From assembly GCF_003337555.1 (NCBI RefSeq), contig NZ_QPJK01000004.1, positions 161,320 to 225,319 on the forward strand: a stretch of 64,000 nt of DNA, read 5' to 3'. This document shows, one piece after another, positions 1-7,650 of the stretch (positions are counted from its first letter, which is position 1; every line of letters begins with the position of its first letter). Both the position numbers and the translations under genes were made by a program. Below the pieces are notes generated by a model. It made no database searches, was not told the DNA's origin, and saw only the letters and a program-made list of their open reading frames with translations. Origin of the DNA: Pseudorhodoferax soli. Its GTDB lineage: Bacteria > Pseudomonadota > Gammaproteobacteria > Burkholderiales > Burkholderiaceae_C.

Positions 1-582
1 ACCGTGGTCGTAGAAGTTGGCATTGCCCAGCAGGCCTTCGTAGTAGGGCCAGTTGTATTCGGTGCCGAACGCGTTGTGGATGCCCACGAAGCCGCCGCCG
101 CGGCGCATGTACTGGCGCAGCGCATGGCGCGCCGCATCGAGCTGGGTGCCGCCCGCGGCAGTCTTGGCGTGGTCCCAGAGAGCGTCGCGCGTGGGGCTCG
201 CGAAGATGATGGCCTTGTAGCCGTTCAGGCTGGTCATGCGGGCCACGTCCTCGGTCCAGTCGGCCTGGATGCCTTCGGCCGCCAGCAGGCGGATCAGGCC
301 GTTCTGCACGGCGTTGGCCGGGGCCAGGGCCGGGTTCAGGCCGGGGCCCAGGGCCGGGCCCAGGTTGGCATGGCGCGGACCGGCCGTGCGCGAGTAGATC
401 AGCACCTTGTTGGGCGTGCTGGCGAATGCGCCCCAGTCGTTGTAGCACTTGGGGTCGGTGCCGCGGCAGACCTTGTAGTAGGGGTCGAGGCTGCCCGGTG
501 CGGGAGCGCCGGTCTGGGCCTGGGCGGTGCCGGCCAGGAACAAGGCGGCGGCGGCGCCGAGGGCGCGGGTGGTACGGGACAT
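1..582 (-). CDS. ThuA-like domain secreted protein, copy 1 (3' end outside window)
   Basis: The minus-strand frame opens with ATG at 582, preceded by AAGGA, and is open to base 1, giving 194 residues before the window ends. The product starts with a hydrophobic signal peptide ending near AQAQ. It continues with a ThuA-like fold (trehalose-utilisation family, glutamine-amidotransferase-like): a KVLIYSRTAGPRH strand, then GGGFVGIHNAFG. From residue about 25 on it is nearly identical to the neighbouring copy (627-1604), but the signal peptide is different. It lies 44 bases downstream of that copy on the same strand, so the two are probably cotranscribed. Substrate and reaction are unknown; a role beside the PQQ dehydrogenase in sugar or alcohol oxidation is inferred from position only. 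Confidence 0.85.
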   Translation of the reverse strand, partial: MSRTTRALGAAAALFLAGTAQAQTGAPAPGSLDPYYKVCRGTDPKCYNDWGAFASTPNKVLIYSRTAGPRHANLGPALGPGLNPALAPANAVQNGLIRLLAAEGIQADWTEDVARMTSLNGYKAIIFASPTRDALWDHAKTAAGGTQLDAARHALRQYMRRGGGFVGIHNAFGTEYNWPYYEGLLGNANFYDHG

Positions 583-1515
583 GGTGTTTCCTTGGAACGA
601 AGAGGTGGAAGCCGGACGGGGCGCGCTCATTTGCAGAAGGGCACCAGGCCCATGGCCGACTTGATGCCGGCGACGACGTGCTTCTGGAATTCGGCGGCGC
701 CCGGGAAGGTCGAGGTGTCCTGCGCGAAGGCGCCGGCGTCGTGGCCCAGCGTGGTCACCCAGGAACGGCCGCCGTCGTAGTACTGGCACCAGGACACGGG
801 ATGCATCTTTCCGTGGCCCGGGTGCGTGCTGCGCTTGGTGGCCAGCGAGTTGGTGTCCACCACGGCCAGGAACTTCACGTTGGTCGGGTACGGCATCAGC
901 GTGTACCACTCGTCCTTGAACGCGAAGCTGGCCGGCAGCATCGAGGTCGAGCTGTCGTTCTTGTTGACGATGCGCACGGTGCCGTTCTGGTTGGCGCCGT
1001 GGTCGTAGAAGTTGGCATTGCCCAGCAGGCCTTCGTAGTAGGGCCAGTTGTATTCGGTGCCGAACGCGTTGTGGATGCCCACGAAGCCGCCGCCGCGGCG
1101 CATGTACTGGCGCAGCGCATGGCGTGCCGCATCGAGCTGGGTGCCGCCCGCCGCAGTCTTGGCGTGGTCCCAGAGAGCGTCGCGCGTGGGGCTCGCGAAG
1201 ATGATGGCCTTGTAGCCGTTCAGGCTGGTCATGCGGGCCACGTCCTCGGTCCAGTCGGCCTGGATGCCTTCGGCCGCCAGCAGGCGGATCAGGCCGTTCT
1301 GCACGGCGTTGGCCGCCACCAGCGGCGGATTCAGGCCGGCGGCCAGCGCCGGCCCCAGGTTGGCATGGCGCGGGCCAGCCGTGCGCGAGTAGATCAACAC
1401 CTTGTTGGGCGTGTTGGCGAACGCACCCCAGTCGTTGTAGCAATTGGGGTTGGTGCCACGGCAGGCGTTGTATTGGGTGTCGAGGCTGCCCGGCGCGGGC
1501 GCCCCCATCTGGGCC
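1..1515. repeat. Direct tandem duplication of the ThuA coding region, period about 995 bp
   Basis: Bases 1 to about 520 match bases 996 to about 1515 at a constant offset of 995. There are only scattered substitutions and no indels that I can see. Similarity breaks down over the signal-peptide codons. The left copy continues beyond the window edge. Confidence 0.9.
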
Positions 1516-1604
1516 AGGGCCGCGGACGACAGGCCCGCGCCGGCCAGCGCCACGGCGCAGGCAAGCATGCGGCGGCCGCCACTGCCATCGATTCTTCGAT
1601 GCAT
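627..1604 (-). CDS. ThuA-like domain secreted protein, copy 2
   Basis: A 325-residue product starting at ATG 1604, with AAGGA about 8 bases upstream. The N terminus has a twin-arginine-like GRRMLAC stretch followed by a hydrophobic run and an LAQ cleavage region, so export is likely. The remainder is a ThuA-like domain: NKVLIYSRTAGPRHANLG, the IIFASPTRDALWD segment, GGGFVGIHNAFGTEYNW, and a HPVSWCQYYDGGRSW segment near the end. Members of this family are found with sugar-oxidising enzymes but are rarely characterised. It is the promoter-proximal gene of a tandem pair. Two TGGAA-N5-TTCCA sites lie upstream at 1761-1830, which suggests control by the IclR protein encoded at 5675. Confidence 0.88.
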   Translation of the reverse strand: MHRRIDGSGGRRMLACAVALAGAGLSSAALAQMGAPAPGSLDTQYNACRGTNPNCYNDWGAFANTPNKVLIYSRTAGPRHANLGPALAAGLNPPLVAANAVQNGLIRLLAAEGIQADWTEDVARMTSLNGYKAIIFASPTRDALWDHAKTAAGGTQLDAARHALRQYMRRGGGFVGIHNAFGTEYNWPYYEGLLGNANFYDHGANQNGTVRIVNKNDSSTSMLPASFAFKDEWYTLMPYPTNVKFLAVVDTNSLATKRSTHPGHGKMHPVSWCQYYDGGRSWVTTLGHDAGAFAQDTSTFPGAAEFQKHVVAGIKSAMGLVPFCK

Positions 1605-1760
1605 GGAAATAATCCTTCAGAGAATTTGAGAAAACGAAGCTGCGCCTGTCGATAGGCGAATCTTCAGCACCCGGCTGACCGCTCAGGTACCGCGCATCTG
1701 GACTGGACGAATATGCCTCCCCCTTTCGTTATTCGCCTGATTTCATCGAATCAAGGCATG

Positions 1761-1775
1761 TGGAATACTTTTCCA
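1761..1775. promoter_or_regulatory. Predicted IclR-family operator, site 1
   Basis: TGGAATACTTTTCCA, a perfect TGGAA-N5-TTCCA inverted repeat. It has the same arrangement as the known IclR consensus and as the site beside the iclR-type gene at 5539. Confidence 0.6.
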
Positions 1776-1815
1776 ATCCTGTTGTAAAAGACTTGGATCG
1801 TCAAGAGGGGAAGCA

Positions 1816-1830
1816 TGGAAACATCTTCCA
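1816..1830. promoter_or_regulatory. Predicted IclR-family operator, site 2
   Basis: TGGAAACATCTTCCA, the same TGGAA-N5-TTCCA palindrome, 55 bases from site 1 (start to start, just over five helical turns). That spacing would allow cooperative binding by a tetrameric IclR-type regulator. Confidence 0.55.
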
Positions 1831-1926
1831 GCATGACTCGCTAGACTCGCGTGCCACCAATTTTTTGTGTCTTGACAACGGGTTGGGACGAAGGGGGCTT
1901 TGTAGATCCAACGACTTGGAGTGTTT

Positions 1927-2469
1927 ATGCGCTTTTCCAGAATGAAAAAGTCCGCCGTGGCGGGATTGCTCGCGGCATGTGCCGTCATGGCACAGGCGGG
2001 GGTGGTCACCAGCACCCTTGGCGATTTCAGTACCGGTGACGATGTCTGGGGCTCCTGGCCATTGAGCCTGAATGCCGGGCAATTCAGTTTCTCGACGGCC
2101 GGCAATATCCTGTCGGCCACGCTGAGCGGCACCTTCGGCAACGGTTTCTCGAGCACGACGACCGAGGTGCTGGTCTACGGCGACGGCGTGCAGGTGGCCT
2201 ATTGCTCGCTGTGGGACGACTGCGCGACCAACAGCGAGGTCAGCCCGCCCACCGCCTGGAGCTACACCTTCACGGGCGCCGAACTGGCGCTGCTGCAGGA
2301 TGGCGCACTGAACCTGTCCGTCAGCAAGGAGTACGACGGCTACGTGAACCTGGGGAGCCTGGTGCTGACCGTGGTGAACGATGTGCCCGAACCGGCCAGC
2401 GCCGCCCTGCTGCTGGCGGGCCTGGCCGGGCTGGGATGGTCGCGCCGCGCACGCCGCCCGCAGGCCTGA
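1927..2469 (+). CDS. PEP-CTERM sorting-domain protein
   Basis: A 180-residue protein starting at ATG 1927, with GGAG five bases upstream; a GTG at 1921 and an ATG at 1942 are less likely starts. It has an N-terminal signal peptide (KKSAVAGLLAACAVMAQAG), a beta-rich body of about 120 residues with no recognised enzyme motif, and the classic C-terminal sorting tail: VPEPAS, a hydrophobic helix, then WSRRARR. In exosortase/PEP-CTERM systems such proteins are exported, cleaved at the tail and retained in the extracellular matrix. It reads divergently from the ThuA pair and shares their operator region. No exosortase gene is in the window, so the sorting enzyme must be elsewhere. Confidence 0.85.
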   Translation: MRFSRMKKSAVAGLLAACAVMAQAGVVTSTLGDFSTGDDVWGSWPLSLNAGQFSFSTAGNILSATLSGTFGNGFSSTTTEVLVYGDGVQVAYCSLWDDCATNSEVSPPTAWSYTFTGAELALLQDGALNLSVSKEYDGYVNLGSLVLTVVNDVPEPASAALLLAGLAGLGWSRRARRPQA

Positions 2470-2476
2470 AATAGCA

Positions 2477-2497
2477 AGGCCCGGCGCTGCCGGGCCT
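2477..2497. terminator. Small GC hairpin after the PEP-CTERM gene
   Basis: AGGCCCGGC-GCT-GCCGGGCCT forms a perfect 9-bp stem with a 3-base loop, eight bases after the stop codon. There is no T tract. Confidence 0.4.
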
Positions 2498-2506
2498 GGT
2501 GCTGGA

Positions 2507-2540
2507 AACGGCCCCCGCGCCCGCAGGCGCGGGGGCCGTT
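2507..2540. terminator. Strong bidirectional terminator-type hairpin between convergent genes
   Basis: Bases 2507-2521 and 2526-2540 form a perfect 15-bp GC-rich stem with loop CGCA. It sits between two convergent PEP-CTERM genes (stops at 2469 and 2547) and can serve both strands. The T run that follows is weak. Confidence 0.6.
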
Positions 2541-2546
2541 GCGCCT

Positions 2547-3311
2547 TCAGGCGCGTCGGCGGCGCAGGCCCAGCAGCGTCGCCAGGCCGGCACCGAACAG
2601 GGCCAGGCTGCCCGGCTCGGGCACTTCGGCGGCCTGGGCGCTGGCTTCGGCGCTGGCCGTGCCGGTCAGGTCGTAGTAGCCGAGCTGGCCGGCCAGCAGC
2701 GCGACGTCGAAGACCCAGGTGCCGCTGGCCACTGAGGTGCCGCTCACGGCGTCGAACGAGAACAGCTCCTCGTTCAGCGAGGTGGCGGAGCTGCCGTCGT
2801 AAGCCCCGGCCATCAGCGCCATCAGGGCATGGCCGTAATCGGCCAGCGGATCGGCCGCGTCGCCCTGCACCTCGATGCGCCAGCCGATGGTGAAGGTGAC
2901 GGTGCCGTCTTCGGTCAGGCTGAACACGCCGGCCTGGTTGGCGTAGGCGCGGCTGGCGTGGGAAGGCAGGTCGGCCGGTTGCAGGTCGGTGCGCGTGGCC
3001 TCCGCGCTGCCCTGCGGCGTCTGGCCGCCGGTGGCGGCCGAGGCGCTGGCGTAGGACGTGGTCGCCGCTAGGGCCCGGCTGGCCCAGTTGCTCCAGTCGT
3101 TGGAAGCGCTGTCGTAGCCCAGCGTGCCGCCGCCGGACGCGGCTTCGGTGTCCAGCCGTTGGTACTGCTCGCCCGTGGCCCAGTTCAGCGCGCCGCTGGA
3201 GACGCTGTAGCCGAAGCTGGTGGTGTCGAAACGGGCGACGGCGGCCTGGCTGGCGGTGGCGCCGAGCGTGAGGGCCAGGGCCAGGCCGAGCGAGGTGATG
3301 CGGTGGGTCAA
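2547..3311 (-). CDS. PEP-CTERM sorting-domain protein
   Basis: A 254-residue product with TTG start at 3311, chosen because GGAGA lies 7 bases upstream and the signal peptide (ITSLGLALALTLGATASQA) begins right there; the longer open frame upstream overlaps the preceding gene. The beta-rich body has no recognised catalytic motif. The C terminus is VPEPGS, a hydrophobic helix (LALFGAGLATLLG), then LRRRRA, a typical PEP-CTERM tail. It lies 70 bases downstream of the PQQ dehydrogenase on the same strand, and the two genes share an identical 13-base leader segment (GTCTCCGGTGGTT on the plus strand) around their ribosome binding sites. They are probably cotranscribed. Function unknown; surface or matrix location is inferred from the tail. 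Confidence 0.8.
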   Translation of the reverse strand: MTHRITSLGLALALTLGATASQAAVARFDTTSFGYSVSSGALNWATGEQYQRLDTEAASGGGTLGYDSASNDWSNWASRALAATTSYASASAATGGQTPQGSAEATRTDLQPADLPSHASRAYANQAGVFSLTEDGTVTFTIGWRIEVQGDAADPLADYGHALMALMAGAYDGSSATSLNEELFSFDAVSGTSVASGTWVFDVALLAGQLGYYDLTGTASAEASAQAAEVPEPGSLALFGAGLATLLGLRRRRA

Positions 3312-3381
3312 GTCATGTCTCCGGTGGTTTCGAAAGAGAAGACTGCGCCGCCCCCGGGCGGCGCAGCGGGGCGGGTGGCGC

Positions 3382-5427
3382 TCAGTAGACGACGACCTTG
3401 CCGGTCGAGCGCGGGTCGGTGCAGTCGTTGTAGAAGTACTCGCCGCGTTCGCTGAACGTGTACTGGAACGACTGGCCCGGTGCCAGCGGGCCGGCATTGA
3501 ACAGGCCTTCGAAGAACTGCGTGGCGCAGTGCTGCTTGGCATTGGTGGCCGGGTTGTGGAAGGTCACCGTGGTGCCCACCGGCACGCGCAGGTGCTGCGG
3601 CGCCATCGCGTTCACGCCACCGGCTTCCGCCCCACCGACCTGGCCACCGGTCCACTGCCGCGCCAGGTTGACGGTGTTGTTGACCGTGCTGCCTTCGACC
3701 GCCGCCGCGTTGATCGGCCGGCGGATGACGGGCTTGGTCGGCTCGGCCGCCTGCGGCACGGTGCCGCCCACCTTGAAGGCCCACAGGTGGTCGCCGCGCT
3801 GGGCCGAGTCGCCGTAGGGGATGCCGGTGCCGCCGGCGTAGATGGCCATGTACTGCTCGCCGTTGACCTCGTAGGTGATCGGGCTGGCGCTGATCGCCGC
3901 ACCGGTCTGGAAGCGCCACAGCTCGCGGCCGTTGAGCGCGTCCATGCCGAGGAGGTTGCCGTCGGGCTGGCCGATGAACAGCAGGTCGGAGGCGGTGGTC
4001 AGGATGCCGTTGCCGTGGGCCAGCGAATACGGCATGTCCTTCTTCCAGCGGATCTTGTTGCTCGCCGGATCGATGGCGACGATGCCGCCCGTCATCTCGG
4101 TGCCCAGCGGGCGCAGGCCGTTGCTGGACTCGGTCAGCGAGTGCGCCGAACTCACGTAGCCGAAGCCGGTGTAGACCAGCTTGGTGCTGTGGCTGAAGGA
4201 CACATGGCTCCAGTCGCCGCCGCCGCCCTGGCCGGGGATGGACAGGACCGGTTCGTCCCAGTGCGCAGAGTAGAGGCAGCCGCGCTTGAAGTTGGGCACG
4301 GCGCGCGCCGGGCCGCTGTCGGTCACGCACAGCGGCGTCCAGGCGTCGCCGCGCGGATAGGGCTGCGTGGGCCAGGTGTTCTGGCGCGCGTCCTGCGGCA
4401 CGGGCTTCTCGTCGATGCCCACGAGCGGCGTGCCGTCGGTGCGGTCCAGGATGTACCACATGGCCGTCTTGCTGCCGTAGATCACGGCCTTGCGCGGCTT
4501 GCCCTTGACGGTCACGTCCGCCAACACGGGCGCGTTGACGTTGTCCATGTCCCAGATGTCGTGGTGCACGGACTGGAAGTGCCACTTGTAGGCGCCGGTC
4601 TTGGCGTCGGTGGCGACGATGGAATTGGCGAACAGGTTCTGGCCCGGGCGCTGCGAGCCGTCCTGCGAGGAGCCGCCGCGCGCGTTGCCGAAGGTCCAGT
4701 AGACGAGGTTGAGCTCGGGGTCCACGGCCGGGTGGATCCACGGCGTGGCGCCGCTCTGCGGGCCGCCGCCCCAGGTGTCGTAGCCGAACTCGCCGGGGCC
4801 GGGGATGCCGAAGAAGTACCACTTGAGCTCGCCGGTGCCGGCATCGACGGCCAGCGCGGCACCGCGGGTGCCGTCGTTCGTGCCCAGGTAGAGCATGCCG
4901 TCGTGGTAGACCACGCCGACCTTGGCCACGTTGCCGTAGCCGTTGATGACCTTTTCCCAGACCACCTGGCCGGTGTCCTTGTTCAGCGCCACCACGGTGT
5001 TGCCGGTGGCGATGGTGTAGACCATGCCCTGGCCGATGGCCGGGCCGCGCCGCGTGATGGTGCCCTTGCCCGGGTAGACCCACTTGGTCTGGCCGGTCAC
5101 GCCGTCGACCGCATGCAGCTTGCCCAGCGCCGATTCGATGTAGATCACGCCGTCCTTGACGATGGTCGTGCTCTGGTTGGTGCCGGTGGTGATGCCGCCT
5201 TCGATCTCGTTGAGCCAGATGGCGCCGAGCTGCTTGACGTTGGCCTTGTTGATCTGGCGCAGCGCCGAGTAGTTCTGGTTGCCCAGGTTGCCGCCGACCT
5301 TCTCCACGTCGCGCGTGGTGGCCGTGCAGCAGCCGGGGGACTGGCTTGCGGGCTGGGCCAGGGCCGGCGGCGCGGCGGCCAGGACGCCGAGCGTCATCAT
5401 CAGGGAAGGTAAGAGCGCAAGGCGCAT
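3382..5427 (-). CDS. PQQ-dependent alcohol dehydrogenase-like quinoprotein with C-terminal cupredoxin-like domain
   Basis: A 681-residue product (ATG 5427, GGAGA upstream). A signal peptide ends near ALAQ. Residues about 40-570 form the eight-bladed quinoprotein propeller of the methanol/ethanol dehydrogenase family, with tryptophan-docking repeats such as DTGQVVWEK and GRELWRFQTG. Metal/PQQ-site residues are E213, N248 and D293 followed by D295 (IWDMDN). The D-x-D pair is the feature of lanthanide-dependent members. The vicinal disulfide cysteines of methanol dehydrogenase are absent at the usual place. Residues about 605-681 form a cupredoxin-like domain that keeps H633 and C669 but lacks the second His and the Met of a type 1 copper site. 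No cytochrome c motif (CxxCH) is present. The substrate is not deducible. The product is periplasmic. Confidence 0.85.
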   Translation of the reverse strand: MRLALLPSLMMTLGVLAAAPPALAQPASQSPGCCTATTRDVEKVGGNLGNQNYSALRQINKANVKQLGAIWLNEIEGGITTGTNQSTTIVKDGVIYIESALGKLHAVDGVTGQTKWVYPGKGTITRRGPAIGQGMVYTIATGNTVVALNKDTGQVVWEKVINGYGNVAKVGVVYHDGMLYLGTNDGTRGAALAVDAGTGELKWYFFGIPGPGEFGYDTWGGGPQSGATPWIHPAVDPELNLVYWTFGNARGGSSQDGSQRPGQNLFANSIVATDAKTGAYKWHFQSVHHDIWDMDNVNAPVLADVTVKGKPRKAVIYGSKTAMWYILDRTDGTPLVGIDEKPVPQDARQNTWPTQPYPRGDAWTPLCVTDSGPARAVPNFKRGCLYSAHWDEPVLSIPGQGGGGDWSHVSFSHSTKLVYTGFGYVSSAHSLTESSNGLRPLGTEMTGGIVAIDPASNKIRWKKDMPYSLAHGNGILTTASDLLFIGQPDGNLLGMDALNGRELWRFQTGAAISASPITYEVNGEQYMAIYAGGTGIPYGDSAQRGDHLWAFKVGGTVPQAAEPTKPVIRRPINAAAVEGSTVNNTVNLARQWTGGQVGGAEAGGVNAMAPQHLRVPVGTTVTFHNPATNAKQHCATQFFEGLFNAGPLAPGQSFQYTFSERGEYFYNDCTDPRSTGKVVVY

Positions 5428-5538
5428 GCAGGTCTCCGGTGGTTGTGAAAATGGCGGCAGCGGCGGCGCCCCTGCAAAGGGGGCACCGGCTCTGGGTCGC
5501 GCGAGAGCACCGACCCAGATTCAGAAACTATTTCCATG

Positions 5539-5553
5539 TGGAATAGATTTCCA
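5539..5553. promoter_or_regulatory. Predicted IclR-family operator, site 3
   Basis: TGGAATAGATTTCCA in the divergent region between the PQQ dehydrogenase and the IclR gene. An extra TTCCA half-site (5532-5536) precedes it. The site would suit both autoregulation and control of the dehydrogenase. Confidence 0.6.
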
Positions 5554-5674
5554 TATTACGTGCCACCCTGGCTTTGCCACCTGGGGTAAACCTGTACGCA
5601 GATCGGCCGAATGCGCGGGTGGACGTGGGGCTTGACGGCGGGAGCCGGTCCGGCTTCGGGTGACAATCCCGGCC

Positions 5675-6478
5675 ATGAGCAGCCCCCTGGAACGTTCCCT
5701 GTCCGTCCTTGAGTACCTGGCCGCGCGCCCGGAAGGCAAGGCCTTGTCGGCCGTCGCGCAGGACCTGGAACTGCCGCTGTCGGCCTGCCACCGGGTGCTG
5801 ACCGAGCTGGTGCGCTGCGGCTATGTGCGCCAGATGCGCGACCACGGCGACTACGCGCTCACCACCAAGCTGGCCGCCCTGGGCTTGTCCTATCTCGGCG
5901 GCTCGGGCATCGTCGACATCGCCCAGCCCATCATCGACCGGCTGGCCGACGTGTCGGGCGAACTGGTGCGCCTGGCCATCGTCGATGGCGACCGGCTGAC
6001 CTTCGTGGCCAAGGCGCAGGGCGCGCGATTCGGCCTGCGCTACGACCCGGACATGGGCATCGACCTGCGCCTGTCGTGCAGCGCCGGCGGCCATGCCTGG
6101 CTCATGACGCTCTCCGAGGAGCGCGCGCTGGAGCTCGTCGTCAGGCAGGGCTTCGGCGAGCCGGCGGCCTACGGCCCGCGCGCCCCCACCACCTGGAAGG
6201 CGCTGGAGCAGGTGCTGCAGGAAGACCGCGCGCGCGGCTTCTCGCTGATCGAAGAGGTCTACGCGCCCGGCATGAACGCCATGGGAGCGCCGGTGCAGCG
6301 GCGCGGCGAGGACACCATCGGCGTGATCACCATCGCCGGCCCGGCGATCCGGCTCACCGCGGCGCGCATGCAGGAATTGGGCGCGCCCCTGAACCAGGCG
6401 GCTGGCGAGCTGGCCATGGCCAGCACCGCCTCGCCGATCTTCGTGCGGCAGGCCGCCGCGCGCCAGGCGCCGGCCTGA
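5675..6478 (+). CDS. IclR-family transcriptional regulator
   Basis: A 267-residue protein from ATG 5675 (a GTG at 5660 in frame would add five residues). The N-terminal winged helix-turn-helix spans about residues 1-65 (LERSLSVLEYLA, then the recognition segment LPLSACHRVLTELVRCGYV). The C-terminal effector-binding IclR domain spans about 80-250 (LVRLAIVDGDRLTFVAKAQG, SCSAGGHAWL, GVITIAGPAIRL). IclR proteins bind small acids or aromatics in that domain. The gene is divergent from the PQQ dehydrogenase with an IclR-type palindrome between them, and two more palindromes precede the ThuA pair, so it is the likely local regulator. It is convergent with the cyclase gene; the stop codons are three bases apart. 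Confidence 0.9.
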   Translation: MSSPLERSLSVLEYLAARPEGKALSAVAQDLELPLSACHRVLTELVRCGYVRQMRDHGDYALTTKLAALGLSYLGGSGIVDIAQPIIDRLADVSGELVRLAIVDGDRLTFVAKAQGARFGLRYDPDMGIDLRLSCSAGGHAWLMTLSEERALELVVRQGFGEPAAYGPRAPTTWKALEQVLQEDRARGFSLIEEVYAPGMNAMGAPVQRRGEDTIGVITIAGPAIRLTAARMQELGAPLNQAAGELAMASTASPIFVRQAAARQAPA

Positions 6479-6481
6479 ACC

Positions 6482-7555
6482 CTAGGGCCGGCCGAGTTCT
6501 ACGATGCCGTCGACGAACTCCTTGATCGACTGCTGGGCCTTGACCTCGATGGCCGTGAACTCCACCGGGTAGCCGTACTGCCCGTCGGCCTGCGGCACCA
6601 CGCGCAGCACCTTGGCGTAGATCTCGGTCAGCTCGCGGCCCATCATCGACAGCGAGAGCGCGAAGCAGATGTCGTCGAAGGCCTGCAGTGCCACAGCGCT
6701 GCGCACGAACATGCCGCCGTAGCTGAGGTCGGTGATGCGGCCGTCGAGCGTGCGCGTTCCCACCGCCTTGCCCTTGAGCCGGCGGAACACGAGCGGCATG
6801 TCGACCTCCACCCGCGGGCTGTTGCGGATCTCGCGCTTGGGCGCCACCAGCCGGTGCGGGCGCTGCGTGGCCTGCAGCTCGTACATGCGCACGGTCTCGC
6901 GCTTGCCCTTGACGCTGACCTCGTTGACATCGCCCGTCTCGATGAAGCCCTGCGCCTGTTGCCAGGTGGCCTCGGACAGCAGGATCTGCCCGCGCAGGCT
7001 GTGCGCCTCGATGCGCGAGGCCAGGTTGACCTGGTCGCCGATGACCGTGTACTCGCTGTGCAGGCGCGAGCCGAGCTGCCCGGCCACGACTTCGCCGGTG
7101 TTGATGCCGATGCCCATGAACCAGGGCGCCATGCCGCGGGCGCGGTTGTCGGCGTTGATCTCGTCCATCGCGATCTGCATCTCGATGGCGCAGGCGATGG
7201 CCGAGACGATGTCTTCCTCCAGCGCCTCGGGCGCGCCGAACAGCACCATGATCGCGTCGCCCATGAACTTGTCGATGGACCCGCCCCAGCGCAGGATGAT
7301 GTCGGTCATGCGCGCGAGATAGCGGTTCAGCGCCTCGACCATGGCCAGCGCGGAATGCTGCTCCGCCAGCGCCGTGAAGCCGCGCAGGTCGGACAGCAGG
7401 ATGGTCACGCGCCGCAGGTCGGCCGCGGCATCGGCATGCTCCACGCTGTCGATCACGTCGGCGATGCGCGCGTGTGCGTCCGGCTGCTGCAGGGCACCTG
7501 TCTCGGCCAGGGCCAGCAGGCGCTCGGCAAGCTGCTGGCGGTGGATCTGTTTCAT
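6482..7555 (-). CDS. Class III adenylate/guanylate cyclase with C-terminal PilZ domain
   Basis: A 357-residue cytoplasmic protein with no membrane segment. Residues about 45-215 are a class III nucleotide cyclase domain: VTILLSDLRGFTAL carries the first metal-binding Asp, FMGDAIMVLFGAP the second, and GIGINTGEVVAGQLGS and YTVIGDQVNLASRIE follow. Residues about 240-350 form a PilZ domain with RNSPR (RxxxR) and DLSYGG (DxSxxG), the two motifs that bind cyclic di-GMP. The predicted role is synthesis of cAMP or cGMP under control of c-di-GMP. The gene is transcribed away from the SDR gene at 7651. Purine specificity was not judged. Confidence 0.9.
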   Translation of the reverse strand: MKQIHRQQLAERLLALAETGALQQPDAHARIADVIDSVEHADAAADLRRVTILLSDLRGFTALAEQHSALAMVEALNRYLARMTDIILRWGGSIDKFMGDAIMVLFGAPEALEEDIVSAIACAIEMQIAMDEINADNRARGMAPWFMGIGINTGEVVAGQLGSRLHSEYTVIGDQVNLASRIEAHSLRGQILLSEATWQQAQGFIETGDVNEVSVKGKRETVRMYELQATQRPHRLVAPKREIRNSPRVEVDMPLVFRRLKGKAVGTRTLDGRITDLSYGGMFVRSAVALQAFDDICFALSLSMMGRELTEIYAKVLRVVPQADGQYGYPVEFTAIEVKAQQSIKEFVDGIVELGRP

Positions 7556-7650
7556 GCTGGAGGGGGTGTGGCGGTGTCGCCAAAGTGGCGACGGGCGAGT
7601 GTAGGCTCGCTAAGCTGCAGCGCTTTCCCCTACACCGAGCGAGACATTCC

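Larger units (their letters stand above)
1605..1926. promoter_or_regulatory. Divergent control region between the ThuA pair and a PEP-CTERM gene
   Basis: This 322-base stretch has no convincing gene and is clearly more AT-rich than its surroundings. It holds two TGGAA-N5-TTCCA palindromes (1761-1775 and 1816-1830), a run of six T at about 1861-1866 and a perfect TTGACA hexamer at 1872-1877. No well-spaced -10 box was found for that hexamer. It separates transcription leftward into the ThuA genes from transcription rightward into the gene at 1927. Confidence 0.6.

Noticed and set aside
1743-2156. A 137-codon minus-strand frame in the AT-rich control region
   Set aside because: It overlaps the start of a convincing PEP-CTERM gene, has no ribosome site or recognisable family, and crosses both predicted operators.
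3220-5412. A 730-codon plus-strand frame opposite the PQQ dehydrogenase
   Set aside because: The minus strand encodes a complete quinoprotein with signal peptide and metal ligands. The plus frame is a shadow.
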